Assembly: GCA_046328505.1 (NCBI GenBank)
Contig: JAXLWL010000002.1
Span: forward strand, 2,356,001-2,420,000
Reading direction: 5' to 3'
DNA: 64,000 nt
Origin: JBDHWG01 sp046328505
GTDB taxonomy: Bacteria; Chloroflexota; Anaerolineae; Epilineales; JAHCIE01
The translations under genes were made by a program, and so were the position numbers. The notes beneath the pieces were generated by a model that was given only the letters and a program-made list of their open reading frames with translations, had not been told where the DNA came from and made no database searches. Shown here piece by piece: positions 26,131 to 34,937 of this stretch (positions within the stretch are counted from its first letter, which is position 1; each line of letters opens with the position of its first letter).

Positions 26131-27387
26131 TTAGTCCCACTCGAGCTCGACAATATCCGCGATATAGACTGTGTCGCCTTCCGTCACGCCGGCATCGAGC
26201 AGAGCGCGGTCGATGCCCATTGCGCGGACAATGCGGTAGAAACGCTCGATCGCGTCGTCATTGTCCCAGTCGGTGCGCAGAGCGGCGCGCTCGACGCGAG
26301 GACCAATGACACGATACTCGTGAGGCCCTGTCTTGGTGACGTCGAAATAGCGCTCATCCACAGCCGGCCGGAGGACGGGCGTCTCGGCCAGCGGCTCCGG
26401 CGCGGGCGCCGTGCGCAACGCCTCCACCATCGCGCGCAGGAGTGTCTGAACGCCTTCGCCGGTCGCCGCGGAGATGGCATACGCCTTGATGCCTTGCGCG
26501 GCGAGCGAGTCGCGCACCGACGGCCACTTTTCCTGCGCGTCTGGCAAATCCATCTTGTTGAGGGCGACGATCTGGGGTTTCTGGGCTAAGGTGGGGTCGA
26601 ACTCAGCCATCTCGTGGTTGACGACGGCAAAGTCGGCCAGCGGGTCGGCGGAAGCCCCATCCAGGAGATGAACCAGGAGCCGCGTGCGCTCGATGTGGCG
26701 CAGGAACTTGTAACCCAGGCCTGCACCGTGGCTCGCGCCTTCGATCAAGCCGGGAATGTCGGCCACGACGAAGGCGAGGTGGTCCACCTCGGCCACACCG
26801 AGGTTCGGGGCCAATGTGGTGAACGGATAATCTGCAATCTTCGGGCGGGCCGCGCTGATGGAAGAGAGGAGCGTAGACTTGCCTGCGTTGGGCAGCCCGG
26901 CGATGCCCACGTCGGCAATCAGGCGCAGCTCGAGGATAAGCCATCGCTCTTCGCCCGGCTCCCCCTTCTCGGCGAAACGGGGCGCCTGATTGGAAGCATT
27001 CGCGAAGGCAGCGTTTCCTCGGCCGCCCTTTCCACCTTGCGCCACGACCACGCGTTGCCCCGGCTCGACGAGATCGGCCAGGAGGCCGCCTTCGTCGTCG
27101 CGGACGACGGTCCCAACAGGGACTCGCAATTCAAGGGACTCGCCGCCGGCGCCCTGTTTGTCGCTGCCGCCGCCGTGTTCACCCCGCTGGGCCTTGAAAT
27201 GCGACCGGTGCTTGAAGTCGATTAGAGTGTTGAGCTGGTTGTCCGCCACAAGGACGACATCGCCCCCACGGCCGCCGTTCCCGCCGTTCGGTCCGCCGCG
27301 CGGGACGAACTTCTCACGCCGAAAGGCGACGATGCCATTGCCACCGTCGCCTGCTTTCACGAGTATACGCGCTTCATCAAAGAACAC
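26131..27387 (-). CDS. obg: GTPase Obg/CgtA
   Basis: 418 aa. Ribosome-assembly GTPase. The Gly-rich Obg fold is residues 1-158 (AGDGGNGIVAFRREKFVPRGGPNGGNGG), then the G domain: G1 GLPNAGKST, G3 DIPGLIEGA, G4 NKMD. The C-terminal OCT domain follows (YFDVTKTGPHEYRVIGPRVE...DWDNDDAIERF). GTG 27387 gives MFFDEARILVKAGDGG, the usual family start, with a GGGGTGG site; the longer frame from 27417 is not needed. It is co-transcribed with nadD. Confidence 0.95.
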   Translation of the reverse strand: MFFDEARILVKAGDGGNGIVAFRREKFVPRGGPNGGNGGRGGDVVLVADNQLNTLIDFKHRSHFKAQRGEHGGGSDKQGAGGESLELRVPVGTVVRDDEGGLLADLVEPGQRVVVAQGGKGGRGNAAFANASNQAPRFAEKGEPGEERWLILELRLIADVGIAGLPNAGKSTLLSSISAARPKIADYPFTTLAPNLGVAEVDHLAFVVADIPGLIEGASHGAGLGYKFLRHIERTRLLVHLLDGASADPLADFAVVNHEMAEFDPTLAQKPQIVALNKMDLPDAQEKWPSVRDSLAAQGIKAYAISAATGEGVQTLLRAMVEALRTAPAPEPLAETPVLRPAVDERYFDVTKTGPHEYRVIGPRVERAALRTDWDNDDAIERFYRIVRAMGIDRALLDAGVTEGDTVYIADIVELEWD

Positions 27388-27459
27388 AAGCCACCCCAGA
27401 ATAAACGATCTGACCAAAGGATAGTCACAAGGCAGGCCGACGTCAATCGCGCCGAGTCG

Positions 27460-28173
27460 CTACCGTCGCCGCGCGCCGTCCTGCGGCGCGAAGCGATATC
27501 CCTGGCCGCGTTCCGTGACAATGTACTGCGGGTTGGCAGGGTCCGTCTCGATCTTCTGCCGCAGGCGCCAGATGTACAGCTTCACGTACTCGTTCTGTCC
27601 GCGATACTGAGCGCCCCAGACACGGTCAAGGATCTGCTCCGAGCTGCGCGCGACGGACATGTTCTCGACGAGGTAGAGCAAGAGAAGGCGTTCGGTCGCC
27701 GTCAGGTCGACGGGTTGCCCGTCGCGCGAAACCTCCCAGCCCGATACGTCGATGAACAGGTGTCCATCATCGTAGAGACAGCGCGATGCCGTGTCTTGCG
27801 TTTTGCGTGTCCGCCGAAGGACAGCATCCAGCCGCGCTTCCAATTCGCGCAGGCTAAACGGCTTGGAGACGTAGTCATCGGCGCCAAGCTGGAGGCCCAT
27901 GATGCGGTCGTTCTCTTGGCCGCGCGCCGTCAGCATGATGATTGGCACCGGCGAGATCTCGCGCAGGCGTCGGCACGTGTCCCATCCATTGAGGACGGGC
28001 ATCATGATGTCAAGCACAACGATGTCAGGCGCGTATCGAGCGAATACCTCCAGCGCCTGCAAGCCATCTGCCGCCGTCCTGACCTCGAACCCAGCATGCT
28101 CAAGGTAAAGCGTCAAGGCATCTACGAGGCGTCCGTCGTCGTCCACGACGAGCACCTTCCCGCGTGACTCCAT
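27460..28173 (-). CDS. OmpR-family response regulator
   Basis: 237 aa. Receiver domain residues 5-120: acidic pair VVDDD, phospho-acceptor Asp55 in DIVVLDIMMP, and the switch lysine in GADDYVSKPFSLREL. The C-terminal winged helix is visible (ATERLLLLYLVENMSVARSSEQILDRVW...YVKLYIWRLRQKI). ATG 28173 is preferred since GGAGAAG precedes it; ATG 28212 has no spacing from its purine run. It lies 63 bp downstream of the histidine kinase gene, its likely partner. Confidence 0.92.
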   Translation of the reverse strand: MESRGKVLVVDDDGRLVDALTLYLEHAGFEVRTAADGLQALEVFARYAPDIVVLDIMMPVLNGWDTCRRLREISPVPIIMLTARGQENDRIMGLQLGADDYVSKPFSLRELEARLDAVLRRTRKTQDTASRCLYDDGHLFIDVSGWEVSRDGQPVDLTATERLLLLYLVENMSVARSSEQILDRVWGAQYRGQNEYVKLYIWRLRQKIETDPANPQYIVTERGQGYRFAPQDGARRR

Positions 28174-28236
28174 AGTCCCGGCTTCTCCGGGCCCCGTATT
28201 CGATTCTCTCATCCCCCCCTCGCCCCGGGGTCCGTG

Positions 28237-30198
28237 TTACGGACTTGACGTCCCCGGCTCAGCTAGCGCCCGGTTGGGCAGTGTGACGGTGAACTCGGCG
28301 CCCTTTCCTTCGTGGCTGTTCACGGACACAGTGCCCCCATGCGCGTCCACGGCGGCCTTGGTGAGCGCCAGCCCAAGCCCCGTGCCCTGGATTCCCGATT
28401 CAGTCGTGGAGACGACGCGAAAGAATTTGTCGAACAACTGCGGTATGGCGCTCGCCGGAATTCCCACACCGTCGTCACTCACTCGCACCGTCACCTGGTC
28501 GAAGCTCCCGCCTATGTCAATGCTGACATGCCCGCCCACTCGATTGTACTTCACGGCGTTAGCGATCAGGTTCTTGAGGATGATGATCATCAACTGCCGA
28601 TCGGCCCAGAGGAGCGGCGCATCTTCGCCACCGCGCACGTCGAACGTGATCCGCCGCGCCCCCGCCTGCGCCGCCAGCATGTTGACGACGTCACCAACCA
28701 GCCGATTGAGGTCCAGCCAGGTGTACGTCATTTCCAGGTGGCCCGACTGCAGTTGCGAGAGGTCGAGCATATTTGTGATAAGGTCCGTGAGGTAGTCCGT
28801 CTCCTCACCGATGATCCCCAGAAATCGTCGGCGCGTCTCAGCATCGCTGCCCATGCCAGGCTGAAGCAGCAACTCATTGTACGCCTTGATCGAAGCGAGT
28901 GGCGCGCGAAACTCGTGCGACACATTCGCGATAATCTCGCTCTTCAGGCGATCCACGTCCTTGAGCGCCGTGATGTCGGATAGACTCACGAGATAGCCGG
29001 CGCCCAGGTGCGCGATGCCCATGAGAACATCACACCGTGAGCCATCAAGCCGCGCCTCGAGAGTAGGATGATGACCATTCCCCGTTTCAGTCTGAAGCAA
29101 GGCCGCAAGGTCCGCGACGACCCGCGTATCATTCACCACATCGACGAAGGGCTGCCCAATAGCCTGTTCCTCATCGCAATCGAGAATCGCGCAGGCCGCC
29201 GGATTCAGGCGCAGCACGCGCCATTCGTCATCCAGCACCACCAACCCGGCTGGAGCCTCACGAACCACGGCCCCCAGCTCTTCCTCAGCGTAGGCCGCCT
29301 TCTCGTGCAGGCGCGTGTAGAGCTGCGAGCGCGGACGCGTGTCCTCCATCGCGATGCTGACCGACGCGGCCAGCATTTCCACAAACCGCGCGTCGGCGTC
29401 GTCACAGTCCGAACCGGCTTTCGCCACAACCAGCGCGCCGAGTGCCAGACCGTCGCGCCATAGCGGCGCCGCGAAGAAGCATTCGGCGGCCTCGGGCCGC
29501 GCCCCACCGCTTTCGTCCGCTAACTGAACGTACTCGGTTTGCGTAGCGCGAGTCAGGATGCAGCGGAGCGCAACGCTCTCTAGCGGAACGTTCGCCGCGT
29601 CCAGGTCGCCCCAAGCCGGCGCCGTGTCCGACGCCTCGCAGGTCAGCCGACCATCGTCGAAACGGTAGATAGCCGCCGAACGAAAGCCTGCTTTGTGGAC
29701 AAGCTCTTGTACAATGGTGGGGAATACGTCTCTGGTGGATGGGCGCTCATGGGAGAGAGAAGCGACGCGGTACAACATGTCTGCGTGCACGCGACGGCGC
29801 GCAAGCTCGCGCTCCAGCCACCGCAGCTCGAGCGCCGAAGCCAACCGATCGAGAACGGTCTCCAGCTCTGGCGAAGGCTCATGGGAGACGGCCTCGGTGG
29901 GAAAGAGCGCCTCGAGCCGTCCGAGGCAACCCGTCGTTCCCTCAAGCTCCCAACGCAATACCGCCCGCCCGTTAGCGCCACGAGAGCCGGGGGACGAAGA
30001 GCCACGCGGTGGGAGAGCGGCGCCAAAAGCGGCTAGACGCACAACGGCGCTGCCAGCCTCCACCGCGTACACGGTAGCGCCGACAGCGCCTAGACTCCCA
30101 ATCACGCACCATACCTCAGCCATAGCCGCGTCGACCGCGACTACGCGGCCTCGTGGCGCCAAGGAAGTGTGATTGGAGGGCGGGGCCGGTTCGGGCAT
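28237..30198 (-). CDS. Sensor histidine kinase with GAF and PAS domains
   Basis: 653 aa, no membrane segment, so a cytosolic sensor. The Ala/Arg-rich N-terminus is followed by a GAF domain at about 150-305 (TRDVFPTIVQELVHKAGFRSAAIYRF), a PAS domain at about 320-410 (EAPAGLVVLDDEWRVLRLNPAACAILD) and HisKA with the phospho-His near 425 (NVSHEFRAPLASI). The HATPase follows: N box LKNLIANAVKYN, G1 VSDDGVGIP, F box LFDKFF and G2 GTGLGLAL. It is transcribed with the response regulator. A cytosolic GAF/PAS input suggests redox, gas or metabolite sensing, but the ligand is not visible. Confidence 0.93.
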   Translation of the reverse strand: MPEPAPPSNHTSLAPRGRVVAVDAAMAEVWCVIGSLGAVGATVYAVEAGSAVVRLAAFGAALPPRGSSSPGSRGANGRAVLRWELEGTTGCLGRLEALFPTEAVSHEPSPELETVLDRLASALELRWLERELARRRVHADMLYRVASLSHERPSTRDVFPTIVQELVHKAGFRSAAIYRFDDGRLTCEASDTAPAWGDLDAANVPLESVALRCILTRATQTEYVQLADESGGARPEAAECFFAAPLWRDGLALGALVVAKAGSDCDDADARFVEMLAASVSIAMEDTRPRSQLYTRLHEKAAYAEEELGAVVREAPAGLVVLDDEWRVLRLNPAACAILDCDEEQAIGQPFVDVVNDTRVVADLAALLQTETGNGHHPTLEARLDGSRCDVLMGIAHLGAGYLVSLSDITALKDVDRLKSEIIANVSHEFRAPLASIKAYNELLLQPGMGSDAETRRRFLGIIGEETDYLTDLITNMLDLSQLQSGHLEMTYTWLDLNRLVGDVVNMLAAQAGARRITFDVRGGEDAPLLWADRQLMIIILKNLIANAVKYNRVGGHVSIDIGGSFDQVTVRVSDDGVGIPASAIPQLFDKFFRVVSTTESGIQGTGLGLALTKAAVDAHGGTVSVNSHEGKGAEFTVTLPNRALAEPGTSSP

Positions 30199-30298
30199 AC
30201 TTCACCCAGTCCTAGGGCATCGTCAGCGGGCCGATTTGACGAAAGAGATGGAGATGCTGACGATACCAAGTTCATTTTACTCACTTATATCCAAACGG

Positions 30299-30556
30299 TC
30301 AACCCGCACCCGGTTCGGCAGTACTTTCGTTAGTTCCAACTGCCTCTTCCGCGGCCTCGGCTTCCGCGCTCGTCCTCGCCGCCTCAATCACCGCCCGACT
30401 GATGGGGACGCGGCACGCAGGACAGGGATACGCCTGCTGGGTCGGAGCCAACTGAGCGGGAACGTTGACCCTCTTGCCGCACTGCGGGCATACAACGCGT
30501 AGATGTCCACCACCGGAACGCGACCGATTCGCTTGATGCTTACGTGTCTTAGCCAT
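30299..30556 (-). CDS. Small zinc-ribbon protein
   Basis: 85 aa. ATG 30556 is preceded by GAGGAGAG. Two CxxC knuckles, VCPQCGKRV and YPCPACRVP, 22 residues apart, form a zinc ribbon. The N-terminus is basic (MAKTRKHQANRSRSGGG) and the C-terminus is acidic and Ala/Glu-rich. It may bind nucleic acid or a protein partner. It sits between threonine dehydratase and the sensor kinase on the same strand. I do not recognise a named family. Confidence 0.65.
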   Translation of the reverse strand: MAKTRKHQANRSRSGGGHLRVVCPQCGKRVNVPAQLAPTQQAYPCPACRVPISRAVIEAARTSAEAEAAEEAVGTNESTAEPGAG

Positions 30557-30627
30557 GTTCTCTCCTCGCACAAACTCGACAACATTGAACTACTGTGAAG
30601 TTTGGCGCTATGTCCGGCGTCAGGCGC

Positions 30628-31605
30628 TCAAGGCGCGGAGACCGTCTCCGCTCCCAAGACAGCGCGCAAACCGTCCAGGGTCACATTGGCGCCGCTCTGG
30701 ATCAGAGCGACGCGACGGCCTGCGAGCCGGTCCTTGATAGCCAGCGCCCCAGCTAGGCTCGCCGCGCCGGCCCCTTCGGCTAGCGTTCGCGTTTGCTCCA
30801 GCATGAGCCTCATCGCCTCGCGCAGGGCGTCGTCGGGCACAAGGATGAAGTCGTCCAGGTATTGCCGAAGAATGCGCTGCGGCAAGCTGAAGCTTGTGCG
30901 CGTCGCCAGCCCCTCGGCGAATGTGGCATTCGGCGCGGTCCGCGGCTCCCCCGCCCGCCAGGACTCATAGGCTGCAGGCGCGGCCATCGATTGAACGCCG
31001 ATCACCTGGATGGCCGGATCGACCGCCTTGGCGACGATGCAGGCGCCCGCGGCCCCGCTCCCACCGCCAATCGGTACAACAATCACGTCCACGTCGGGCT
31101 GTTCCTCCAGGATTTCGAGGGTGTGGGTGCCAACGCCCGCGATCAGGAGCGGCTCATCCCCCGAATGAACATAGCGCAGCCCGCGCTCGGCGGCAATCTG
31201 CTCGACATACTCGCGCGCGGCGTCGAAGTCCGGCCCGTGGAACACGACTTCCGCGCCGGCATCCCGCATCGCCGCTACCTTGAGCGGGTTCGCGCCCTCC
31301 GGCACGCCGACTATCACCGGAACGCCGAACAAGCGCCCGGCATAGGCGATAGACTGGCCGTGGTTGCCGGTGGAGGCACAGATGACGCCGGCCTGGCGCT
31401 CGGCTGCGCTGAGTTGCGACACCAGATTGACGCCACCACGAACCTTGAAGGCGCTGGTAGGCAGCATCGTCTCGTGCTTCACCCAGACTTCCGCGTCCAG
31501 CAGACGGCTGAGCCCCGGCGAGTGGCGCAGCGGTGTCGGCGCCAGATAGGGGCGGATCTGGCGTCGCGCTCGATACACGTCACGCAGTGTGGGCGTTTGC
31601 AGCAT
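30628..31605 (-). CDS. Threonine/serine dehydratase (PLP fold type II)
   Basis: 325 aa. It deaminates threonine or serine to the 2-oxoacid. The PLP lysine is in PTSAFKVRGGVN, the substrate Asn loop is ASTGNHGQSIAYA, and the phosphate-binding glycine loop is VPIGGGSGAAGA. There is no C-terminal ACT domain, so it is the catabolic/racemase-like short form rather than the feedback-regulated IlvA. ATG 31605 has AGGAGG 4 nt upstream; the longer frame to 31662 is rejected. It is probably the first gene of the minus-strand run towards obg. Confidence 0.9.
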   Translation of the reverse strand: MLQTPTLRDVYRARRQIRPYLAPTPLRHSPGLSRLLDAEVWVKHETMLPTSAFKVRGGVNLVSQLSAAERQAGVICASTGNHGQSIAYAGRLFGVPVIVGVPEGANPLKVAAMRDAGAEVVFHGPDFDAAREYVEQIAAERGLRYVHSGDEPLLIAGVGTHTLEILEEQPDVDVIVVPIGGGSGAAGACIVAKAVDPAIQVIGVQSMAAPAAYESWRAGEPRTAPNATFAEGLATRTSFSLPQRILRQYLDDFILVPDDALREAMRLMLEQTRTLAEGAGAASLAGALAIKDRLAGRRVALIQSGANVTLDGLRAVLGAETVSAP

Positions 31606-31684
31606 ACATCCTCCTGACGGGAATTGTAAGGTTCTCCAGGAATAGAAGCAATTCCCGTGCATCAGGTTGCGAGATTATGCCCGT

Positions 31685-31712
31685 TTGACTACAATACAGG
31701 TGCTCCTAGGAT
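31685..31712 (+). promoter_or_regulatory. Putative promoter of the GH1 gene
   Basis: TTGACT (31685-31690), 16-nt spacer, TAGGAT (31707-31712). The predicted start is about 50 nt upstream of GTG 31770. The -10 is only partly canonical. Confidence 0.4.
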
Positions 31713-31769
31713 GACCTTATTCGTTGACTCCGATACGTCGCCATCCACCATGACCGCACGGAACCCGCT

Positions 31770-33104
31770 GTGAACGATATCCTCAGATTCCCGACCAACT
31801 TCATGTGGGGCACGTCGGTCGCCGCGCACCAGGTTGAAGGCGGCAATACCCGCAATGACTGGTGGCTCTGGGAACAGACACCCGGCCATATCCAGAACGG
31901 CGACACCGCCGACGTCGCCGCCGACTGGTGGCATCGCGCCGAGGATGACTTACTTCTCGCCAGGCAATTGCACACCAATGCGATCCGCTTCTCGGTCGAA
32001 TGGAGCCGTATCGAGCCGCGGGACAACGTGTGGGACGATGCAGCGTTGGCGCACTACCGCGCACTGATCGAAAGCATGGGCCGCCTGGGATTGGAGCCAA
32101 TCCTGTGCCTCCACCACTTTACCTTGCCCCAGTGGGTCGCCGGGCGCGGCGGCTTCGAGACCGGCTGGGCGGTGGATCGGTTCGCCCGCTTCGTCGAACG
32201 CGTCGTGGACGCCTACGGAGACCTGGTACGCTGGTGGCTTACAATCAATGAGCCGATGATCTTCACGGCGATGGGATGGGTACTCGGACGTTGGCCGCCG
32301 GGCAAGAAGAACGTTTCCCTCGCCTTCAAGGTCGCACGCAACCTCGTGCGCGCGCATGCCGCCGCGTATCACATCATCCACCGTAAGGTGCCGGGTGCGC
32401 TGGTCAGCGCTGCGAACCATCTCGCCGTGTTTCCAGCCTACAACTCGGCTCGACCTCTCGACCGCCTAGCCGCCACCACCCGCGACTGGATGCTGAATCA
32501 GGTGTGGGTGCGGGCAACGCTAGACGGCGTCCTGCGCCCGCCGCTGGGCTGGAACAGCCGCCTACCCGACGCCGTCGGCACGCACGACTACCTGGCGCTT
32601 CAGCACTACTTCACCTTCCCGATCGCCTTCGCCTTGCGCGAGCCGGGCAACCTCTTCGCACGCGACATGGGCGAGCCTGGCCCGGACATCCCGCCGTTCA
32701 TGGGCGAGTCGCGGCCCGAGGGGCTGCACGACCGGGTGATGTGGCTCAAGCAGTTCGACCTGCCTATCGTCATCAGCGAGCATGGTCTGCTGGAGAACAA
32801 CGAGAAGCGGCGCCCGGCTTACATGCTAGAGTCGTTGGCCGGGCTGCACCGCGCTATCAGGGATGGGGCCAACGTGCGCGGCTACTTCCACTGGAGCCTT
32901 GTCGACAACTTCGAGTGGGCCGAAGGGTATTCCGCTCGCTTCGGGCTCATCCATCTCGACCTGGCTACCCAGGCGCGCACCGTCAAGCCTAGCGGCTACC
33001 TCTACAGTGACATTGCCGAGACGAATGGTATCACGCGCGAGATGGTCGAAAAGGTGTCGCCAGCCCTGCTGCAACGCGTGTTCGACGGGAAAGAGGCCAG
33101 GTAA
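31770..33104 (+). CDS. Glycoside hydrolase family 1
   Basis: 444 aa, normal family length. It is a retaining beta-glycosidase. The N-terminal signature is FMWGTSVAAHQVEGG. The acid/base motif is WWLTINEPMIF with Glu in NEP. The nucleophile motif is PIVISEHGLLENN, so the usual T/S-E-N-G reads S-E-H-G, an atypical Asn-to-His change next to the nucleophile. HWSLVDNFEWAEGYSARFGLIHLD near the end is the conserved aglycone/substrate region. It starts at GTG 31770 without a strong ribosome site. Substrates could include beta-glucosides, galactosides or fucosides. Confidence 0.9.
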   Translation: MNDILRFPTNFMWGTSVAAHQVEGGNTRNDWWLWEQTPGHIQNGDTADVAADWWHRAEDDLLLARQLHTNAIRFSVEWSRIEPRDNVWDDAALAHYRALIESMGRLGLEPILCLHHFTLPQWVAGRGGFETGWAVDRFARFVERVVDAYGDLVRWWLTINEPMIFTAMGWVLGRWPPGKKNVSLAFKVARNLVRAHAAAYHIIHRKVPGALVSAANHLAVFPAYNSARPLDRLAATTRDWMLNQVWVRATLDGVLRPPLGWNSRLPDAVGTHDYLALQHYFTFPIAFALREPGNLFARDMGEPGPDIPPFMGESRPEGLHDRVMWLKQFDLPIVISEHGLLENNEKRRPAYMLESLAGLHRAIRDGANVRGYFHWSLVDNFEWAEGYSARFGLIHLDLATQARTVKPSGYLYSDIAETNGITREMVEKVSPALLQRVFDGKEAR

Positions 33105-33146
33105 GATTAATTCTTTCTCAGGCGTCAAAATTGCGTTATGTAACAG

Positions 33147-33174
33147 TTGACAAATCCTGGATTTCTGCTATAAT
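33147..33174 (+). promoter_or_regulatory. Consensus sigma-70 promoter of rho
   Basis: TTGACA (33147-33152), 16-nt spacer, TATAAT (33169-33174): both hexamers perfect. The leader to the rho start (33380) is about 200 nt and contains a small dyad (GTTCCCACGTGGGAGC near 33293), so rho may be controlled in its leader. The gap 33105-33379 holds no gene. Confidence 0.85.
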
Positions 33175-33379
33175 GTTGTAAATTGCGCCAAACATTGCAG
33201 ACAGTACGTTGAGTCATCAGGGCGCAATCCCCACCGAGAGAATAACCCCGTTAAGTTAGCCCCAAAGGGTCGCTCGTTAGCGCGACTGAACGCCGTTCCC
33301 ACGTGGGAGCGGATGTGTTGTGTATGCTTCACTCGTATAACGCGCCCCCTCACATAGCTATGAAGGAATATCCCAGACC

Positions 33380-34633
33380 GTGGACATCGCTCAACTTGAA
33401 GTAAAGAGCATTGGTGAGTTGCAGGATGAAGCCCGGCGCCGAGATGTGCCCGGTTTCAGCCGAATGAAGAAGAATGACCTGATCATGCGCCTGCTCCGCC
33501 AGGCGTCGGAGGAGCAGGGCTACATCTATGGCGGTGGTATCCTGGAGATCATCCAGGACGGCATCGGCTTCCTGCGCTCCGACAACCTGCTGCCCGGCCC
33601 CGATGACGTCTACGTCTCGCAATCGCAGATTCGGCGCTTCGGCCTCCGCACAGGCGACATGGTCGTCGGGCAGATTCGCCCGCCGAAGGACACGGAAAAG
33701 TACTACGGCCTGCTGCGCGTCGAGTCCGTCAACGGCCTCGATCCCGAGATCGCCAAGCAGCGCCCCGACTTCGACAAGCTGACGCCGATCTTCCCCGACG
33801 AGCAGCTGAAGTTGGAGATGGGTGGCCGCGTCCTCTCCAACCGCCTCATGGACCTGCTCAGCCCCATCGGACGCGGCCAGCGCGGTCTCATTGTTTCCCC
33901 CGCCAAAGCCGGCAAGACGACAATCCTAAAGAATATCGCCAACGGCCTCAGCGGCAACTACCAGGACATGCACATGATGGTGGTGCTCATTGGCGAGCGT
34001 CCCGAAGAAGTCACCGACATGGACCGTTCGGTCAACGCCGAGGTCTACAGCTCGACGTTCGACGATCCGGTGACCGACCACGTGCGCATCGCCGAGCTGA
34101 CCCTCCAGCGAGCCAAGCGGCTCGTCGAAGGTGGCAAGGACGTCGTCATCCTGCTGGACAGCATCACGCGCCTGGCACGCGCTTATAACTTGACTGTTCC
34201 GCCGAGTGGGCGTACACTATCGGGCGGTCTTGACCCTGCAGCCCTGTACCCGCCGAAGCACTTCTTCGGCGCGGCCCGCAATCTTGAAGAAGGTGGCAGC
34301 CTGACAATCCTGGCGACCTGTCTGGTCGATACCGGGAGCCGCATGGATGACGCCATCTACGAAGAGTTCAAGGGCACGGGTAACATGGAGTTGCACTTGA
34401 ACCGCAAGCTCGCCGAGCGCCGCATCTGGCCCGCCATTGACATCGAGCGCTCGGGCACACGCCGTGAAGACTTGCTGCTGGACGGCCCAACCCTGCAGCG
34501 TGTCTGGACGGTTCGCCGCATGATCGATGCGATCGGCGGCGGATCGGAAGCGGCCGAAGCCGTCATCGCCCGCATGGCGAGGACGCAAACGAACCGTGAG
34601 TTTCTTGAGACACTGAGCAAGGGCGATCTGTAG
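33380..34633 (+). CDS. rho: Transcription termination factor Rho
   Basis: 417 aa. Hexameric RNA helicase that ends transcripts. N-terminal Rho-N helix domain (LEVKSIGELQDEARRRDVPGFSRMKKNDLI), cold-shock-like primary RNA-binding domain (GGGILEIIQDGIGFLRSDNLLPGPDDVYVS), then the RecA-type core: Walker A SPAKAGKTTILKNIA, Walker B DVVILLDSITRLARAYN and the Q/R loops (PPSGRTLSGGLDPAALYPPKHFFGAAR). GTG start 33380. It lacks the long N-terminal insertion seen in some high-GC phyla. Its own promoter is near-perfect. Confidence 0.97.
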   Translation: MDIAQLEVKSIGELQDEARRRDVPGFSRMKKNDLIMRLLRQASEEQGYIYGGGILEIIQDGIGFLRSDNLLPGPDDVYVSQSQIRRFGLRTGDMVVGQIRPPKDTEKYYGLLRVESVNGLDPEIAKQRPDFDKLTPIFPDEQLKLEMGGRVLSNRLMDLLSPIGRGQRGLIVSPAKAGKTTILKNIANGLSGNYQDMHMMVVLIGERPEEVTDMDRSVNAEVYSSTFDDPVTDHVRIAELTLQRAKRLVEGGKDVVILLDSITRLARAYNLTVPPSGRTLSGGLDPAALYPPKHFFGAARNLEEGGSLTILATCLVDTGSRMDDAIYEEFKGTGNMELHLNRKLAERRIWPAIDIERSGTRREDLLLDGPTLQRVWTVRRMIDAIGGGSEAAEAVIARMARTQTNREFLETLSKGDL

Positions 34634-34841
34634 ACAAGGTTTAGTTAGCAACTCTAAGCGAGACCATCGTTAGCGATCAGCGGTCAACCGCGAGGAGGAC
34701 AGTAGGACACCCAGCCGTCGGGCAGGAGTCGCCACATGGGTATCGGCGCCTCCAGGAAGAGGAAACTCTTAAGACGGCCGGCAACTCGAAGCAGACGCAT
34801 CGCGATCGCGCCGGGCACGCGTGTATGTTTCGTGCGTCTCC

Positions 34842-34937
34842 ATGACCTTCAAGCTCGACCCTCTTCAACGACTCATGGAGCGCATTGGCGCGCGTAGCCG
34901 CGAGACCGCACTCGAGTTGACGCACCTGCTCGGATGA
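34842..34937 (+). CDS. Possible small upstream frame before the M23 gene
   Basis: 31 codons (MTFKLDPLQRLMERIGARSR, then ETALELTHLLG) ending in an ATGA overlap with the first possible start of the M23 gene (34934). It has no ribosome site. A translational-coupling leader is possible, and so is chance. The rest of 34634-34933, about 300 bp after rho, shows nothing I can name. Confidence 0.2.
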   Translation: MTFKLDPLQRLMERIGARSRETALELTHLLG

